This document shows positions 14,627-24,383 of a stretch of 43,954 nucleotides of DNA, one piece after another. Each line of letters begins with the position of its first letter. The stretch's first letter is position 1. Origin of the DNA: Burkholderiales bacterium (lineage in GTDB: Bacteria > Pseudomonadota > Gammaproteobacteria > Burkholderiales > Burkholderiaceae_C); assembly GCA_017307865.1 (NCBI GenBank), contig JAFKGE010000043.1:1-43954 (forward strand), given 5' to 3'. A program made the position numbers and the translations under genes. The notes below the pieces were generated by a model, which ran no database searches, was not told where the DNA came from, and was given only the letters and a program-made list of their open reading frames with translations.

Positions 14627-15897
14627 GCCAGCAGCTCCGCCAGCGGGATGAAGCGAACCATGTCGCCCTGGGCGATCGTCGTGCCCGCCGGGCGGTCGAC
14701 CAGACCGTCGGCCCAGTGCATCGACGTCAGCACGCCCGAGCTTTGGTTGGCGAACAGATCCAGCCCGCCCTGCGCGTTGCGCCGCACGCGCAGGAACTCG
14801 CGGCGCTTGTCGGCCTTGGTGATGGCGAAGTCGGCGCGCAGGGCAAAGGCCGGCGCGTCCAGCCGCGTGGCGCCCTGCAGCGCGCGCACGAAGGGCCGCA
14901 CCAGCAGCAGGAAGGTGACGAAGCTGGACACCGGATTGCCGGGCAGGCCGATGAAGTGCGCCGCGCCGCCATCGGCCCGCCCGACGTGGCCGTAGGCAAA
15001 GGGTTTGCCGGGCTTGATGGCGATCTGCCACAGGTCCAGTGCGCCCAGACGCGTGACGGCGGGCTTGACGTGGTCTTCCTCGCCCACCGACACGCCGCCG
15101 CTGGTCAGGATCAGATCGTGCCCGGCCGCCGCGCCGCGCAGCGCATCCACCGTGGCGTCCAGGCTGTCGGGCACGATGCCCAGGTCGGTCACCTCGCAGC
15201 CCAGGCGCTGCAGCAGCGCGCGCAAGAAATAGCGGTTGCTGTTGTAGATGGCGCCGGGCGGCAGGGCCTCAGGGGCCACCGTGCCGGGCGTGACCAGTTC
15301 GTCGCCGGTCGAGAACATGGCCACCCGCGGGCGGCGCGCCACGCTCAGACGATCCAGGCCGATTCCGGCCGCCAGCCCGGTGCTGGCGGGCGTGAGCAGC
15401 TCTCCTTTCGAGAGCACCACGGCACCGCGCATGACATCCTCGCCGGCGCGGCGAATCGACTGGCCGGCCCTGGGCACGACGCGGATGCGCACGCGCGCGC
15501 CGCCCTGCAGCGCCTCGGTGTCTTCCTGCATCACCACCGCGTCGGCACCGGGCGGGATGGGCGCGCCGGTGAAGATGCGCGCCGCGCTGCCCGGCGCCAG
15601 CGGCCGGCCCACGCTGCCGGCCGGGATGCGCTGGCTGACCGGCAACTCGACGCCGGCCGTGGCGCAGTCGGCGCTGCGCACGGCGTAGCCGTCCATGGCG
15701 CTGTTGTCGGCCGGCGGCACCGTCAGGCCGGAGATCACGTCCTGCGCCAGCACGCGGCCGTCGGCGTCGAAGGTGGACACCGACTCGGCCCCCAGCACGG
15801 GCTGGGCGCGGGCCAGCAGGCGCCGGATGGCGTCGTCCAGCGGCATCAGGGGCGCGCGGGCGGCGGGCTTGGCGGATGGTTCGGCAACTGGGGGCAT
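14623..15897 (-). CDS. moeA: Molybdopterin molybdenumtransferase MoeA
   Basis: MoeA (424 residues) inserts molybdate into adenylylated molybdopterin. Domain signatures seen are PPADNSAMDGYAV near residue 65, RIFTGAPIPPGADAVVMQED, then the MoCF-like domain with STGDELV, IYNSN and the TSGGVSVGEEDH motif, KPGKPFAYG, and FIGLPGNPVSSFVTF. The frame is open 57 bp further upstream, but ATG 15897 gives the usual N terminus. It follows mobB by 78 bp and is coupled to moaD. The formate dehydrogenase encoded at 30-34 kb would be one consumer of this cofactor. Confidence 0.95.
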   Translation of the reverse strand: MPPVAEPSAKPAARAPLMPLDDAIRRLLARAQPVLGAESVSTFDADGRVLAQDVISGLTVPPADNSAMDGYAVRSADCATAGVELPVSQRIPAGSVGRPLAPGSAARIFTGAPIPPGADAVVMQEDTEALQGGARVRIRVVPRAGQSIRRAGEDVMRGAVVLSKGELLTPASTGLAAGIGLDRLSVARRPRVAMFSTGDELVTPGTVAPEALPPGAIYNSNRYFLRALLQRLGCEVTDLGIVPDSLDATVDALRGAAAGHDLILTSGGVSVGEEDHVKPAVTRLGALDLWQIAIKPGKPFAYGHVGRADGGAAHFIGLPGNPVSSFVTFLLLVRPFVRALQGATRLDAPAFALRADFAITKADKRREFLRVRRNAQGGLDLFANQSSGVLTSMHWADGLVDRPAGTTIAQGDMVRFIPLAELLA

Positions 15898-15975
15898 GAA
15901 GGCGCTGCGATGAGGGATGCGATGACGGTCGATCTTATCGACCCGCGACGGCACCCGCTCACGAGCAGGCGAAAG

Positions 15976-16506
15976 TCACTGCGCCGGCGCCGCGTAAGCC
16001 AGGCGCTCGCCCTGGGCAATCAGCCAGTCCGCCACGGCGGCGCCCCGGTTCAGGTCCAGCACCGGCCGCCCGGCGGGCTGGGGCAGGCGCGCAGCATCGT
16101 CGGTGGCGACGGCGATCACGTGCTCGTCGTGCGGATACAGCACCGCGTGGCCGGTGGGGGCGCGCCAGACCTCGATCTTGCTCAGGTCGCTGCCGCGAAA
16201 GCCTTCGACCAGCACCCAGTCCACCCCGGCATCCAGGCGCGCGATGAGTTGGTGCACGCTGAGCTCGGTCTCGCGCTCGAACTCGCGCATCAGCGCCAGC
16301 CGATGGCGCGAGGCGATCAGCACCTCGACGGCGCCGGCCTCGCGATGGCGAAAGCTGTCCTTGCCGGGGCGGTCGATGTCGAAGCGGTGGTGCGCGTGCT
16401 TGATCACCGACACGCGCAGGCCCCGCGCGCGCAAGGCGGCGATGACCTGCTCGATCAGCGTTGTCTTGCCGGCGCCGGAATAGCCGGCAAAGCCCACCAC
16501 CTTCAT
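15976..16506 (-). CDS. mobB: Molybdopterin-guanine dinucleotide biosynthesis adapter MobB
   Basis: A 176-residue P-loop GTPase of the MobB family, which assists formation of the bis-MGD form of the cofactor. Walker A is GYSGAGKTT at residues 8-16. IKHAHHRFDIDRPGKDSFRH and the LVEGFRGSDLSKIEV block follow as expected. It lies between thrC and moeA on the same strand. A dispersed repeat fills the gap to thrC. Confidence 0.93.
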   Translation of the reverse strand: MKVVGFAGYSGAGKTTLIEQVIAALRARGLRVSVIKHAHHRFDIDRPGKDSFRHREAGAVEVLIASRHRLALMREFERETELSVHQLIARLDAGVDWVLVEGFRGSDLSKIEVWRAPTGHAVLYPHDEHVIAVATDDAARLPQPAGRPVLDLNRGAAVADWLIAQGERLAYAAPAQ

Positions 16507-16520
16507 CCGTTCGATCCGAT

Positions 16521-16579
16521 CACTATCAACTCAATAGCTGGTTGCGCTTGTCTGGCGGGCGCCAGAGCCCCATTTCATT
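16521..16579 (+). repeat. Dispersed repeat copy A (mobB-thrC gap)
   Basis: Contains the core AGCTGGTTGCGCTTG and the tail GCGCCAGAGCCCCATTTC, shared with the other copies in this window (B-G, listed below). It fills the gap between thrC and mobB. The thrC stop codon (TGA, complement of 16575-16577) lies in its tail. The family resembles short dispersed repeats I know from Comamonadaceae genomes. Confidence 0.75.
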
Positions 16580-18002
16580 CACATTCTTGCTCGATCAGCC
16601 GCTTGACCTGCCCCGCGTCGGCCGGCAGCACGCGCACGCGGCGCGGCAGTTGCTCGATGCCCTCGAAGGCCGGCGGGCGCTCGGGCGGGTGGCCCAGCGC
16701 CTCTTCGATGGTGACGGCGAACTTGATGGGCAAGGCCGTCTCCAGCGCGATCATGGACACGCCGGGCCGCACCTGCTCGCGCGCGACCTTCACGGCGTCG
16801 GCGGTGTGCGGATCGATCGTCAGGCCCTGCTGCGCATGCACGGCGCGGATGGTAGCCAGGCGGTCGGCATGCGTGCTTTTCCCGCTCACGAAACCATAGC
16901 GCTCATGGGCCTGCTTGAAAGCAGGATCGCCGCTCAGATCAAAGCGGCCGACGTGGCGCAGCGCATCGTCGAACAGCGCCTTCACGCGCGCGCCGTCGCG
17001 CCCCAGCAGGTCGAACACGAAGCGCTCGAAGTTGCTGGCCTTGCTGATGTCCATGCTGGGGCTGCTGGTCTCGTGCGTGTCGGCGCTGCCGCGCACGCGG
17101 TACACGCCGGTGCGGAAGAACTCGTCGAGCACGTCGTTCTCGTTGGTGGCCACCACCAACTGCCCGATCGGCAGGCCCATCTGCCGCGCCACGTGGCCGG
17201 CGCAGACGTTGCCGAAGTTGCCGCTGGGCACGGTGAAGTCGACGTGCTCGTCATTCCTCCGCGTCGCCTGGAAGTAGCCCGCGAAGTAGTACACCACCTG
17301 CGCCAGCAGCCGCGCCCAGTTGATCGAGTTGACGGTGCCGATGCGATATTTGCGCTTGAACTCCAGATCGTTGCTGACGGCCTTGACGATGTCCTGGCAG
17401 TCGTCGAACACGCCCTCGATGGCGATGTTGTGGATGTTGGGGTCTTGCAGACTGAACATCTGCGCCTGCTGAAACGCGCTCATGCGCCCGTCGGGGCTGA
17501 GCATGAACACGCGGATGCCCTTCTTGCCGCGCATGGCGTATTCGGCCGCGCTGCCGGTGTCGCCGCTGGTGGCGCCCAAGATGTTGAGTGTTTCGCCCCG
17601 GCGCGCCAGTTCGTACTCGAACAGGTTGCCCAGCAGCTGCATCGCCATGTCCTTGAAGGCCAGCGTGGGGCCGTTGGACAGGGCCTGCAGCCAAAAGCCT
17701 TCACCCAGGGGCTTCAGCGGCGTGATCTGGGGCGTGCCGAACACCTGGGCGGTGTAGGTCTTGTCGCAAATGGCCTTCAGGTCGGCAGCCGGAATGTCGT
17801 CGATGTAGAGCGACAGGATTTCAAAGGCCAGCGCGGCATAGCCGTGGCTTGCATGCACCTGGCGCAGGCGCTGCAGCTCGGCGGCGTCGATGCGTGGGTA
17901 GCGCTCGGGCAGATACAACCCGCCGTCGGGCGCCAGGCCTTCCAGCAGGATGTCGCAAAAACGGCGTGATGCGCCTTCACCGCGCGTGGACAGGTATCTC
18001 AT
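16575..18002 (-). CDS. thrC: Threonine synthase
   Basis: A PLP enzyme of 475 residues that converts O-phosphohomoserine to threonine. It begins MRYLSTRGEGASRRFCDILL. The PLP lysine sits in NGPTLAFKDMAMQLLG, followed by ILGATSGDTGSAAEYA (phosphate loop) and VPSGNFGNVCAGHVA. Length and order match the proteobacterial ThrC1 type. It follows hom by 43 bp, the usual hom-thrC pair. The extreme C terminus and stop fall at the edge of a dispersed repeat. Confidence 0.96.
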   Translation of the reverse strand: MRYLSTRGEGASRRFCDILLEGLAPDGGLYLPERYPRIDAAELQRLRQVHASHGYAALAFEILSLYIDDIPAADLKAICDKTYTAQVFGTPQITPLKPLGEGFWLQALSNGPTLAFKDMAMQLLGNLFEYELARRGETLNILGATSGDTGSAAEYAMRGKKGIRVFMLSPDGRMSAFQQAQMFSLQDPNIHNIAIEGVFDDCQDIVKAVSNDLEFKRKYRIGTVNSINWARLLAQVVYYFAGYFQATRRNDEHVDFTVPSGNFGNVCAGHVARQMGLPIGQLVVATNENDVLDEFFRTGVYRVRGSADTHETSSPSMDISKASNFERFVFDLLGRDGARVKALFDDALRHVGRFDLSGDPAFKQAHERYGFVSGKSTHADRLATIRAVHAQQGLTIDPHTADAVKVAREQVRPGVSMIALETALPIKFAVTIEEALGHPPERPPAFEGIEQLPRRVRVLPADAGQVKRLIEQECE

Positions 18003-18045
18003 GGGGTCGGTCGAACCAGCGGCGCCCGCGGCGCCGCCCGTCAAT

Positions 18046-19398
18046 TCAATTCAGTTCTTCCTTGCGGATGCGCACGATCGGCGCCAGCACGGTGGGCAGG
18101 GCCTGCAGCTGCGCCAGCGCGCCGTTCATGGCGCCTTCGCGCGCGTCGTGGGTGAGGATGATCAGGTCGGTTTGCGTGCTGCCCTCGCCGCCCACCTCGT
18201 CGGCCTCGCGCTGCAGCAGTGCGTCGACGCTGATGCCGGCGTCGGCCAGGATGGTGGCCACGCGCGCCAGCACGCCGGCCTCGTCGGCCACGGTGAGGCG
18301 CAGGTAGTAGCTGGTGACGATCTCGTCCATGGGCAGCACGCTCACGTCGCGCATCGCGCCGGGCTGGAAGGCCAGGTGCGGCACGCGGTGCTGCGGGTCG
18401 CTGGTGGCCAGGCGCGCCACGTCCACCAGGTCGGCGATCACCGCGCTGGCCGTGGGCTCTGCGCCGGCGCCCTTGCCGTAGTACAGCGTGGTGCCCACCG
18501 CATCGCCGTTGACCACCACCGCGTTCATGGCGCCCTCGACGTTGGCGATCAGGCGCTTGGCCGGCACCAGCGTGGGGTGCACGCGCAGCTCGACCCCCCT
18601 GACGGCCGGTGAGGACGTCAGTTCGTTTCCCTCGCGCCGCTTGGTAAAGCCCAGCAGCTTGATGCGGTAGCCCAGCTGCTCGGCATATTTGATGTCGGTG
18701 GCCGCCAGCTGGGTGATGCCCTCGACGTGGGCCTTGTCGAACTGCACCGGAATGCCGAAGGCAATGGCGCTCATCAGCGTGGCCTTGTGCGCGGCGTCCA
18801 CGCCCTCGATGTCGAAGGTGGGGTCGGCCTCGGCGTAGCCCAGGCGTTGCGCGTCCTTCAGGGCGGCGTCGAAGTCCAGGCCCTTGTCGCGCATCTCGGA
18901 CAGGATGAAGTTGGTGGTGCCGTTGATGATGCCGGCGATCCACTGGATGCGGTTGGCCGTCAGGCCCTCGCGCAGCGCCTTGATGATGGGGATGCCGCCG
19001 GCCACCGCGGCCTCGAAGGCGACCATCACGCCCTTGTCGGCGGCGGCCTGGAAGATCTCGGTGCCGTGCACGGCCAGCAGCGCCTTGTTGGCCGTCACCA
19101 CGTGCTTGCCGGCGGCAATGGCCTCCAGCACCAGGGTCTTGGCAATGCCATAGCCGCCGATCAGCTCGATCACGACCTCGATGTCCGGGTTGGCGATGAC
19201 GGCGCGCGCGTCGCCCACCACCTGCACGTGCTCACCCACCAGCGCCTTGGCGCGCGCGGTGTCCAGGTCGGCCACCATGGTGATCTCGATGCCGCGGCCG
19301 GCGCGGCGGCGGATTTCCTCCTGGTTGCGCTGCAGCACGGCAAAGGTGCCGCTGCCCACGGTGCCGATGCCCAGCAGGCCGACTTGAATGGCTTTCAT
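18046..19398 (-). CDS. hom: Homoserine dehydrogenase
   Basis: This 450-residue enzyme reduces aspartate semialdehyde to homoserine. It has the NAD(P) loop GLLGIGTVGSG at the N terminus, the catalytic domain with VTANKALLAVHG and the GIINGTTNFILSEM signature, and a C-terminal ACT domain (from about residue 360) for feedback by threonine. ATG 19398 is chosen by family start MKAIQVGL. There is no Shine-Dalgarno ahead of it, since the leader is repeat copy B. It forms a pair with thrC. Confidence 0.96.
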   Translation of the reverse strand: MKAIQVGLLGIGTVGSGTFAVLQRNQEEIRRRAGRGIEITMVADLDTARAKALVGEHVQVVGDARAVIANPDIEVVIELIGGYGIAKTLVLEAIAAGKHVVTANKALLAVHGTEIFQAAADKGVMVAFEAAVAGGIPIIKALREGLTANRIQWIAGIINGTTNFILSEMRDKGLDFDAALKDAQRLGYAEADPTFDIEGVDAAHKATLMSAIAFGIPVQFDKAHVEGITQLAATDIKYAEQLGYRIKLLGFTKRREGNELTSSPAVRGVELRVHPTLVPAKRLIANVEGAMNAVVVNGDAVGTTLYYGKGAGAEPTASAVIADLVDVARLATSDPQHRVPHLAFQPGAMRDVSVLPMDEIVTSYYLRLTVADEAGVLARVATILADAGISVDALLQREADEVGGEGSTQTDLIILTHDAREGAMNGALAQLQALPTVLAPIVRIRKEELN

Positions 19399-19411
19399 GA
19401 TTCGGTTGTTA

Positions 19412-19474
19412 TGAATGAAATTGGCCTCTTGCGCCCGCCAATCAAGCGCGAGCAGCTTCTTTTTTTGTAGCAAT
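19412..19474 (-). repeat. Dispersed repeat copy B (alaA end and hom leader)
   Basis: Read on the minus strand it contains AGCTGCTCGCGCTTG and then GCGCAAGAGGCCAATTTC. The last ten residues of AlaA and its stop codon are encoded by its first half. The second half is the leader of hom. It is the best match to copy C at 37.1 kb. Confidence 0.75.
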
Positions 19475-20716
19475 CGGGAGCACGTTGGCGGGTTTGGCGC
19501 GGCGCTGGCGGTACTGCTCCAGGAACTTCGCCAGGCGCTCGACGGCCTCGCGCAGGTCGCCCTCGTGCGGCAGAAAGACGATGCGAAAGTGCTGGTTGTC
19601 CGGGTAGTTGAAGCCCGAACCCTGCACCAGCATCACGCGCGTGGCGCGCAGCACCTCCATGAAGAACTGGCGGTCGTCCTCGATCGGGTACAAGGCCGGG
19701 TCCAGGCGCGGAAACATGTACAGCGCCGCCTGCGGCTTGACGCAGCTGACGCCGGGGATCTGCGTGATCAGCTCGTAGGCCAGGTCGCGCTGGCGGCGCA
19801 GGCGCCCGCCTTCCTTGACCAGGTCGTTGATGCTCTGGTAGCCGCCCAGCGCCGTCTGGATGGCCCACTGCCCCGGCACGTTGGAGCCGAGCTTGAGGTT
19901 GGCCAGCATGTTCAGGCCCTCGACGTAGTCGCGCGCCGCCGCCTTGTCGCCCGACACCACCATCCAGCCGGCGCGGTAGCCGCAGGAGCGGTAGGCCTTG
20001 GACAGCGAGTTGAAGGTGAGCGTCAGCACGTCGGTCGACAGCGAGGCCATCGCGGTGTGCCGCACGCCGTCGTACAGCACCTTGTCGTACACCTCGTCGA
20101 CCAGCAGCACCAGGCCGTGCTCGCGCGCCAGTTGCACGATGCCCAGCAGCAGCTCGTCGCTGTACAGCGCGCCGGTCGGGTTGTTGGGGTTGATGACCAC
20201 GATGCCGCGCGTGCGCGGCGTGATCTTGGCTCGCATGTCGGCCAGGTCGGGCATCCAGCCGTCCTCCTCGCGGCACATGTAGTGCACGGGGTGGCCGCCG
20301 GCCAGGCTGGTGACGGCCGTCCACAGCGGGTAATCGGGCGACGGCACCAGCAGTTCGTCGCCCTCGTTCAGCAGCGCGTTGGTGGCCATCTGGATCAACT
20401 CGCTGGCGCCGTTGCCCAGGTAGATGTCGTCCAGCGTGACGCCGGCGATGCCCTGCTGCTGCGTGTAGTGCATCACCGCCTTGCGCGCCGCGAACATGCC
20501 CTTGCTGTCCGAGTACCCGGCCGAGTCGGGCAGGTTGCGGATCATGTCCTGCATCACCTCCTCGGGCGGATCGAAGCCGAACGGCGCCATGTTGCCGATG
20601 TTCAGCTTGATGATCTTCTGGCCCTCGTCCTCCATCTGCCGCGCGGCGTCGACGATAGGGCCGCGCACGTCGTACAGCACGTTGGCCAGCTTGCTGGATT
20701 TGGCGATGGTCTTCAT
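19442..20716 (-). CDS. alaA: Alanine-synthesising aminotransferase (AlaA type)
   Basis: A class I/II PLP aminotransferase of 424 residues. The N terminus MKTIAKSSKLANVLYDVRGP and KLNIGNMAPFGFDPPEE are close to AlaA (YfbQ), which makes alanine from pyruvate and glutamate. Family motifs seen are NPNNPTGALYS and the PLP lysine region in SLSKAYRSCGYRAGW. The frame is open upstream of 20716, but that part is not conserved. The C-terminal tail PIATKKEAARA is encoded by a dispersed repeat. It precedes hom and thrC, so aspartate-family and alanine synthesis are grouped. AlaC-type function is an alternative. Confidence 0.9.
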   Translation of the reverse strand: MKTIAKSSKLANVLYDVRGPIVDAARQMEDEGQKIIKLNIGNMAPFGFDPPEEVMQDMIRNLPDSAGYSDSKGMFAARKAVMHYTQQQGIAGVTLDDIYLGNGASELIQMATNALLNEGDELLVPSPDYPLWTAVTSLAGGHPVHYMCREEDGWMPDLADMRAKITPRTRGIVVINPNNPTGALYSDELLLGIVQLAREHGLVLLVDEVYDKVLYDGVRHTAMASLSTDVLTLTFNSLSKAYRSCGYRAGWMVVSGDKAAARDYVEGLNMLANLKLGSNVPGQWAIQTALGGYQSINDLVKEGGRLRRQRDLAYELITQIPGVSCVKPQAALYMFPRLDPALYPIEDDRQFFMEVLRATRVMLVQGSGFNYPDNQHFRIVFLPHEGDLREAVERLAKFLEQYRQRRAKPANVLPIATKKEAARA

Positions 20717-20795
20717 GGGCAAAACCTCGAGCGCGCGGCAGGGATCGCGCGCGAAACATAGAATTGGAACACATTTGGTGCACTGCACAAACGCC

Positions 20796-21191
20796 ATGAA
20801 GTTCCAGTCCGACCTTTTCGAGACGGCCATCACCGGCTACGGCCCGGGCTGGATCACCGTGCGCGGCGAGCGCATCGCGCACAGCGTGCTGCTGAGCAGC
20901 AGCGGCGAGCGGGTCGTTTGGCCCTGTGCGCATTTCGAGGACCTGGGCAGCCAGCATTTCGAGCCGCTGGCACTGCAGCGCCCCGAGCTGGTGCTGTTTG
21001 GCAGCGGCGCGCGGCTGCGCTTTCCGCCGCCGGCCTGGATCCGCCCGCTGATCGAGGCCGGCATCGGCGTCGAAACCATGGACACGGCCGCCGCCTGCCG
21101 CACCTACAACATCCTGGCCGGCGAAGGCCGGCGCGTGATTGCCGCGCTGCTGCTGGACGCGGGCGAAGAAGCCCCGGATCGGTTAAAATAG
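20796..21191 (+). CDS. Mth938-like domain protein (NDUFAF3-like)
   Basis: A 131-residue protein of the Mth938/NDUFAF3 domain family. Features seen are the early GYGPGWITVRGERIAHSVLL, PELVLFGSGARLRFPPP in the middle and the later IGVETMDTAAACRTYNILAGEGRRVIAALLL. Bacterial members have no settled function; the mitochondrial relative takes part in complex I assembly. It is divergent from alaA across 79 bp and 150 bp upstream of the peroxiredoxin gene. Confidence 0.85.
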   Translation: MKFQSDLFETAITGYGPGWITVRGERIAHSVLLSSSGERVVWPCAHFEDLGSQHFEPLALQRPELVLFGSGARLRFPPPAWIRPLIEAGIGVETMDTAAACRTYNILAGEGRRVIAALLLDAGEEAPDRLK

Positions 21192-21341
21192 CAGCCTTGC
21201 AGCTGTTGCGGGCAGCCTCATCGCCAGCCACTCTTGCAACTGCCGGCAGGCCCTGCCCGTCGGCACGGCGTTGCGGGTGAGTGTGCGAGCACGTCGCCCC
21301 GCCGCTTTCTGTCCAAAACACGTCCGGAGATCAGCGTTCCT

Positions 21342-21818
21342 ATGGCGATTGTTGTCAACAAACCCCTGCCCGAATTCGAAGCCAACGCCACCGGCGGCGT
21401 GAAGGTTACCAACACCACCCATCTCGGGCAAGCACTCATCCTGTATTTTTATCCCAAGGACAACACGCCGGGCTGCACCACCGAGGCGATGCAGTTTCGG
21501 GACAAGTACAAGGATTTCGTCAAGGCCGGTGCCATCGTGTTCGGCGTCAGCCGCGACAACATGAAGTCGCACGACGACTTCAAGGCCAAGCTGGAGCTGC
21601 CCTTCGAGCTGATCGCCGACACCGAAGAAAAGATGTGCCACATGTTCGGCGTGGTCAAGAACAAGATCATGTACGGCAAGAAGGTCAAGGGCATCGAGCG
21701 CAGCACCTTCCTCGTCAACGCCGAAGGCATCCTGGTGCAGGAGTGGCGCGGCCTGAAGGTTCCGGGCCACGTCGAAGAGGTCTTGAAGGCCGTCAAGATC
21801 CTCAGGAAGGCTGCCTGA
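21342..21818 (+). CDS. bcp: Thiol peroxiredoxin (Bcp/PrxQ)
   Basis: A 158-residue AhpC/TSA-fold peroxidase. The peroxidatic Cys is in FYPKDNTPGCTTEAMQFR. The usual second Cys five residues later in two-Cys PrxQ is absent (Ala/Met there), so it looks one-Cys or uses a distant Cys such as the one in EKMCHMFG. RSTFLVNAEGIL is the conserved C-terminal motif. ATG 21342 has GGAGA upstream and gives the normal length. A terminator follows at 21903. Confidence 0.92.
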   Translation: MAIVVNKPLPEFEANATGGVKVTNTTHLGQALILYFYPKDNTPGCTTEAMQFRDKYKDFVKAGAIVFGVSRDNMKSHDDFKAKLELPFELIADTEEKMCHMFGVVKNKIMYGKKVKGIERSTFLVNAEGILVQEWRGLKVPGHVEEVLKAVKILRKAA

Positions 21819-21902
21819 TCGACGCACGGGCGGCGCCGCCGGCTCATGCATAATGAGCCGCAATGTGCAAGCACACCGCTGTACCCGACTCCGCGTCAAG
21901 CC

Positions 21903-21934
21903 AAGCCGCCCGGCCCAGCCCGGCGGCTTTTTCT
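21903..21934 (+). terminator. Rho-independent terminator after bcp
   Basis: AAGCCGCC (21903-21910) pairs perfectly with GGCGGCTT (21922-21929), and further T residues follow. It lies 85 bp past the bcp stop and ahead of the phoH start, so it separates the two units. A weaker hairpin (GGCTCA/TGAGCC, 21841-21859) lies just before it. Confidence 0.75.
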
Positions 21935-21965
21935 TTGCCCCGTTCCTGGTATTGAGCCCGTCCCC

Positions 21966-23642
21966 ATGCCCCTGCCGCCCCCACCCGCCAAGCGTGGCGC
22001 CCGCCTGTCTTCCGACGTCATCGACCTGTCCGCCCGCCGCGCGCCGGCCGGCGGCGGTGCCGCAGCGGTCGCGGCGCCCAAGCCCAGCGTGCAAAAGCCT
22101 GCCCTGACCAGCCCCGCCGTCGCCCTCGCCCCCAGCCCGGCCGTGGCGCGTGCGCCGCTGGCACCGCCGATCGCCCCGGCCCCTGCGGCGGCGCCGCGCA
22201 CACGCGCGCCCAAGGCCGGCGCGGCGCGCCAGCCCAAGGCGCGCAGCAACGGCACGCCGCGCCTGTTCGTGCTGGACACCAACGTCCTGCTGCACGACCC
22301 GACGGCGCTGTTCCGCTTCGAGGAGCACGACATCTTCCTGCCGATGATCGTGCTGGAAGAGCTCGACGCCCACAAGAAGGGCATGACCGAGGTGGCGCGC
22401 AACGGCCGCCAGACCAGCCGCCTGCTGGACGCGCTGGCGGGCGTCAAGGGCGCCGACATCGCGCAAGGCCTGCTGCTGAGCGCCACCGGCCACGCCGAGG
22501 CCACCGGCAAGCTGCACCTGCAGACCACCCCGCTCGAGTCCAATCTGCTGGCCGCCCTGCCCCAGGGCAAGGCCGACAACCAGATCCTGGGCGTGGTGGC
22601 CGCGCTCAAGCAGCAGCAGGCCGGCGTGGACGTGGTGCTGGTGTCCAAGGACATCAACATGCGCGTCAAGGCGCGCGCCCTGGGCCTGATTGCCGAGGAC
22701 TACCAAAACGACAAGACGCTGGACGACGGCGATCTGCTGTACTCGGGCACCCTGCAGTTGCCGCCCGACTTCTGGACCCGCCAGAGCAAGACCATCGAAA
22801 GCTGGCAAAGCGGCAGCGCCACCTACTACCGCATCGGCGGGCCCATCGTGGCCAGCCTGCAAATCAACCAGTTCGCCTTTTTCGAGGCGCCGGGTGAGCC
22901 CAGCCTGTACGCCCGCGTGACCGAGATCCAGGGCAAGACGGCGGTGCTGCGCACGCTCAAGGATTACACCCACCTGAAAAACGGCGTCTGGGGCGTGACG
23001 GCGCGCAACCGCGAACAAAACTTCGCCTTCAACCTGCTGATGGACCCGGAGATCGACTTCGTCACCCTGGCCGGCACGGCCGGCACCGGCAAGACCCTGC
23101 TGGCGCTGGCCTCGGGCCTGACGCAGGTGCTGGACGACCGCCGCTACACCGAGATCATCATGACCCGCGCCACCGTCAGCGTGGGCGAGGACATCGGTTT
23201 TCTGCCCGGCACCGAGGAAGAAAAGATGGGCCCCTGGATGGGCGCGCTGGACGACAACCTGGAGTTCCTAGCCAAGGGCGACGGCGGCAATGCCGGCGAG
23301 TGGGGGCGCGCCGCCACCAACGAGCTGATCCGCAGCCGCATCAAGATCAAGAGCATGAACTTCATGCGCGGGCGCACCTTCATGAACAAGTGGATCATCA
23401 TCGACGAGGCGCAGAACCTGACGCCCAAGCAGATGAAGACGCTGATCACGCGCGCCGGCCCCGGCACCAAGATCATCTGCATGGGCAACCTGGCGCAGAT
23501 CGACACGCCCTACCTGACCGAGGGCTCATCTGGCATGACCTTCGCCGTCGACCGCTTCAAGGGCTGGTCCCACGGCGGCCACGTCACGCTGGCGCGCGGC
23601 GAGCGCTCGCGGCTGGCGGATTTCGCCAGCGAGGTGCTGTGA
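21966..23642 (+). CDS. PIN-domain PhoH-family ATPase
   Basis: This 558-residue protein joins a PIN nuclease-like domain (about residues 98-235, starting RLFVLDTNVLLHDP) to a PhoH ATPase domain (about 330-558). Walker A is AGTAGTGKT and Walker B is WIIIDEAQN. The N-terminal 95 residues are an Ala/Pro-rich, probably disordered segment. PhoH2-type fusions are linked to RNA unwinding and cleavage. The precise substrate is not known. ATG 21966 was chosen because the frame upstream runs through the terminator. It converges on livF with 42 bp between stops. Confidence 0.9.
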   Translation: MPLPPPPAKRGARLSSDVIDLSARRAPAGGGAAAVAAPKPSVQKPALTSPAVALAPSPAVARAPLAPPIAPAPAAAPRTRAPKAGAARQPKARSNGTPRLFVLDTNVLLHDPTALFRFEEHDIFLPMIVLEELDAHKKGMTEVARNGRQTSRLLDALAGVKGADIAQGLLLSATGHAEATGKLHLQTTPLESNLLAALPQGKADNQILGVVAALKQQQAGVDVVLVSKDINMRVKARALGLIAEDYQNDKTLDDGDLLYSGTLQLPPDFWTRQSKTIESWQSGSATYYRIGGPIVASLQINQFAFFEAPGEPSLYARVTEIQGKTAVLRTLKDYTHLKNGVWGVTARNREQNFAFNLLMDPEIDFVTLAGTAGTGKTLLALASGLTQVLDDRRYTEIIMTRATVSVGEDIGFLPGTEEEKMGPWMGALDDNLEFLAKGDGGNAGEWGRAATNELIRSRIKIKSMNFMRGRTFMNKWIIIDEAQNLTPKQMKTLITRAGPGTKIICMGNLAQIDTPYLTEGSSGMTFAVDRFKGWSHGGHVTLARGERSRLADFASEVL

Positions 23643-23648
23643 GGCGGC

Positions 23649-23669
23649 GGGCGCGGCGCTGCCGCGCCC
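23649..23669. terminator. Perfect GC hairpin between convergent phoH-type gene and livF
   Basis: GGGCGCGGC (23649-23657) and GCCGCGCCC (23661-23669) form a 9-bp perfect stem with a 3-base loop, 6 bp past the phoH-type stop and 15 bp from the livF stop. There is no T tract in either direction, so it may block or stabilise transcript ends from both sides without being a classic terminator. Confidence 0.45.
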
Positions 23670-23684
23670 AGTTCGCCCGAGCCC

Positions 23685-24382
<698 letters not shown>

Positions 24383-24383
<1 letters not shown>

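Noticed and set aside
21841-21859. The hairpin GGCTCA/TGAGCC as a second terminator after bcp
   Set aside because: The stem is only 6 bp with no T tract; the strong terminator is at 21903.
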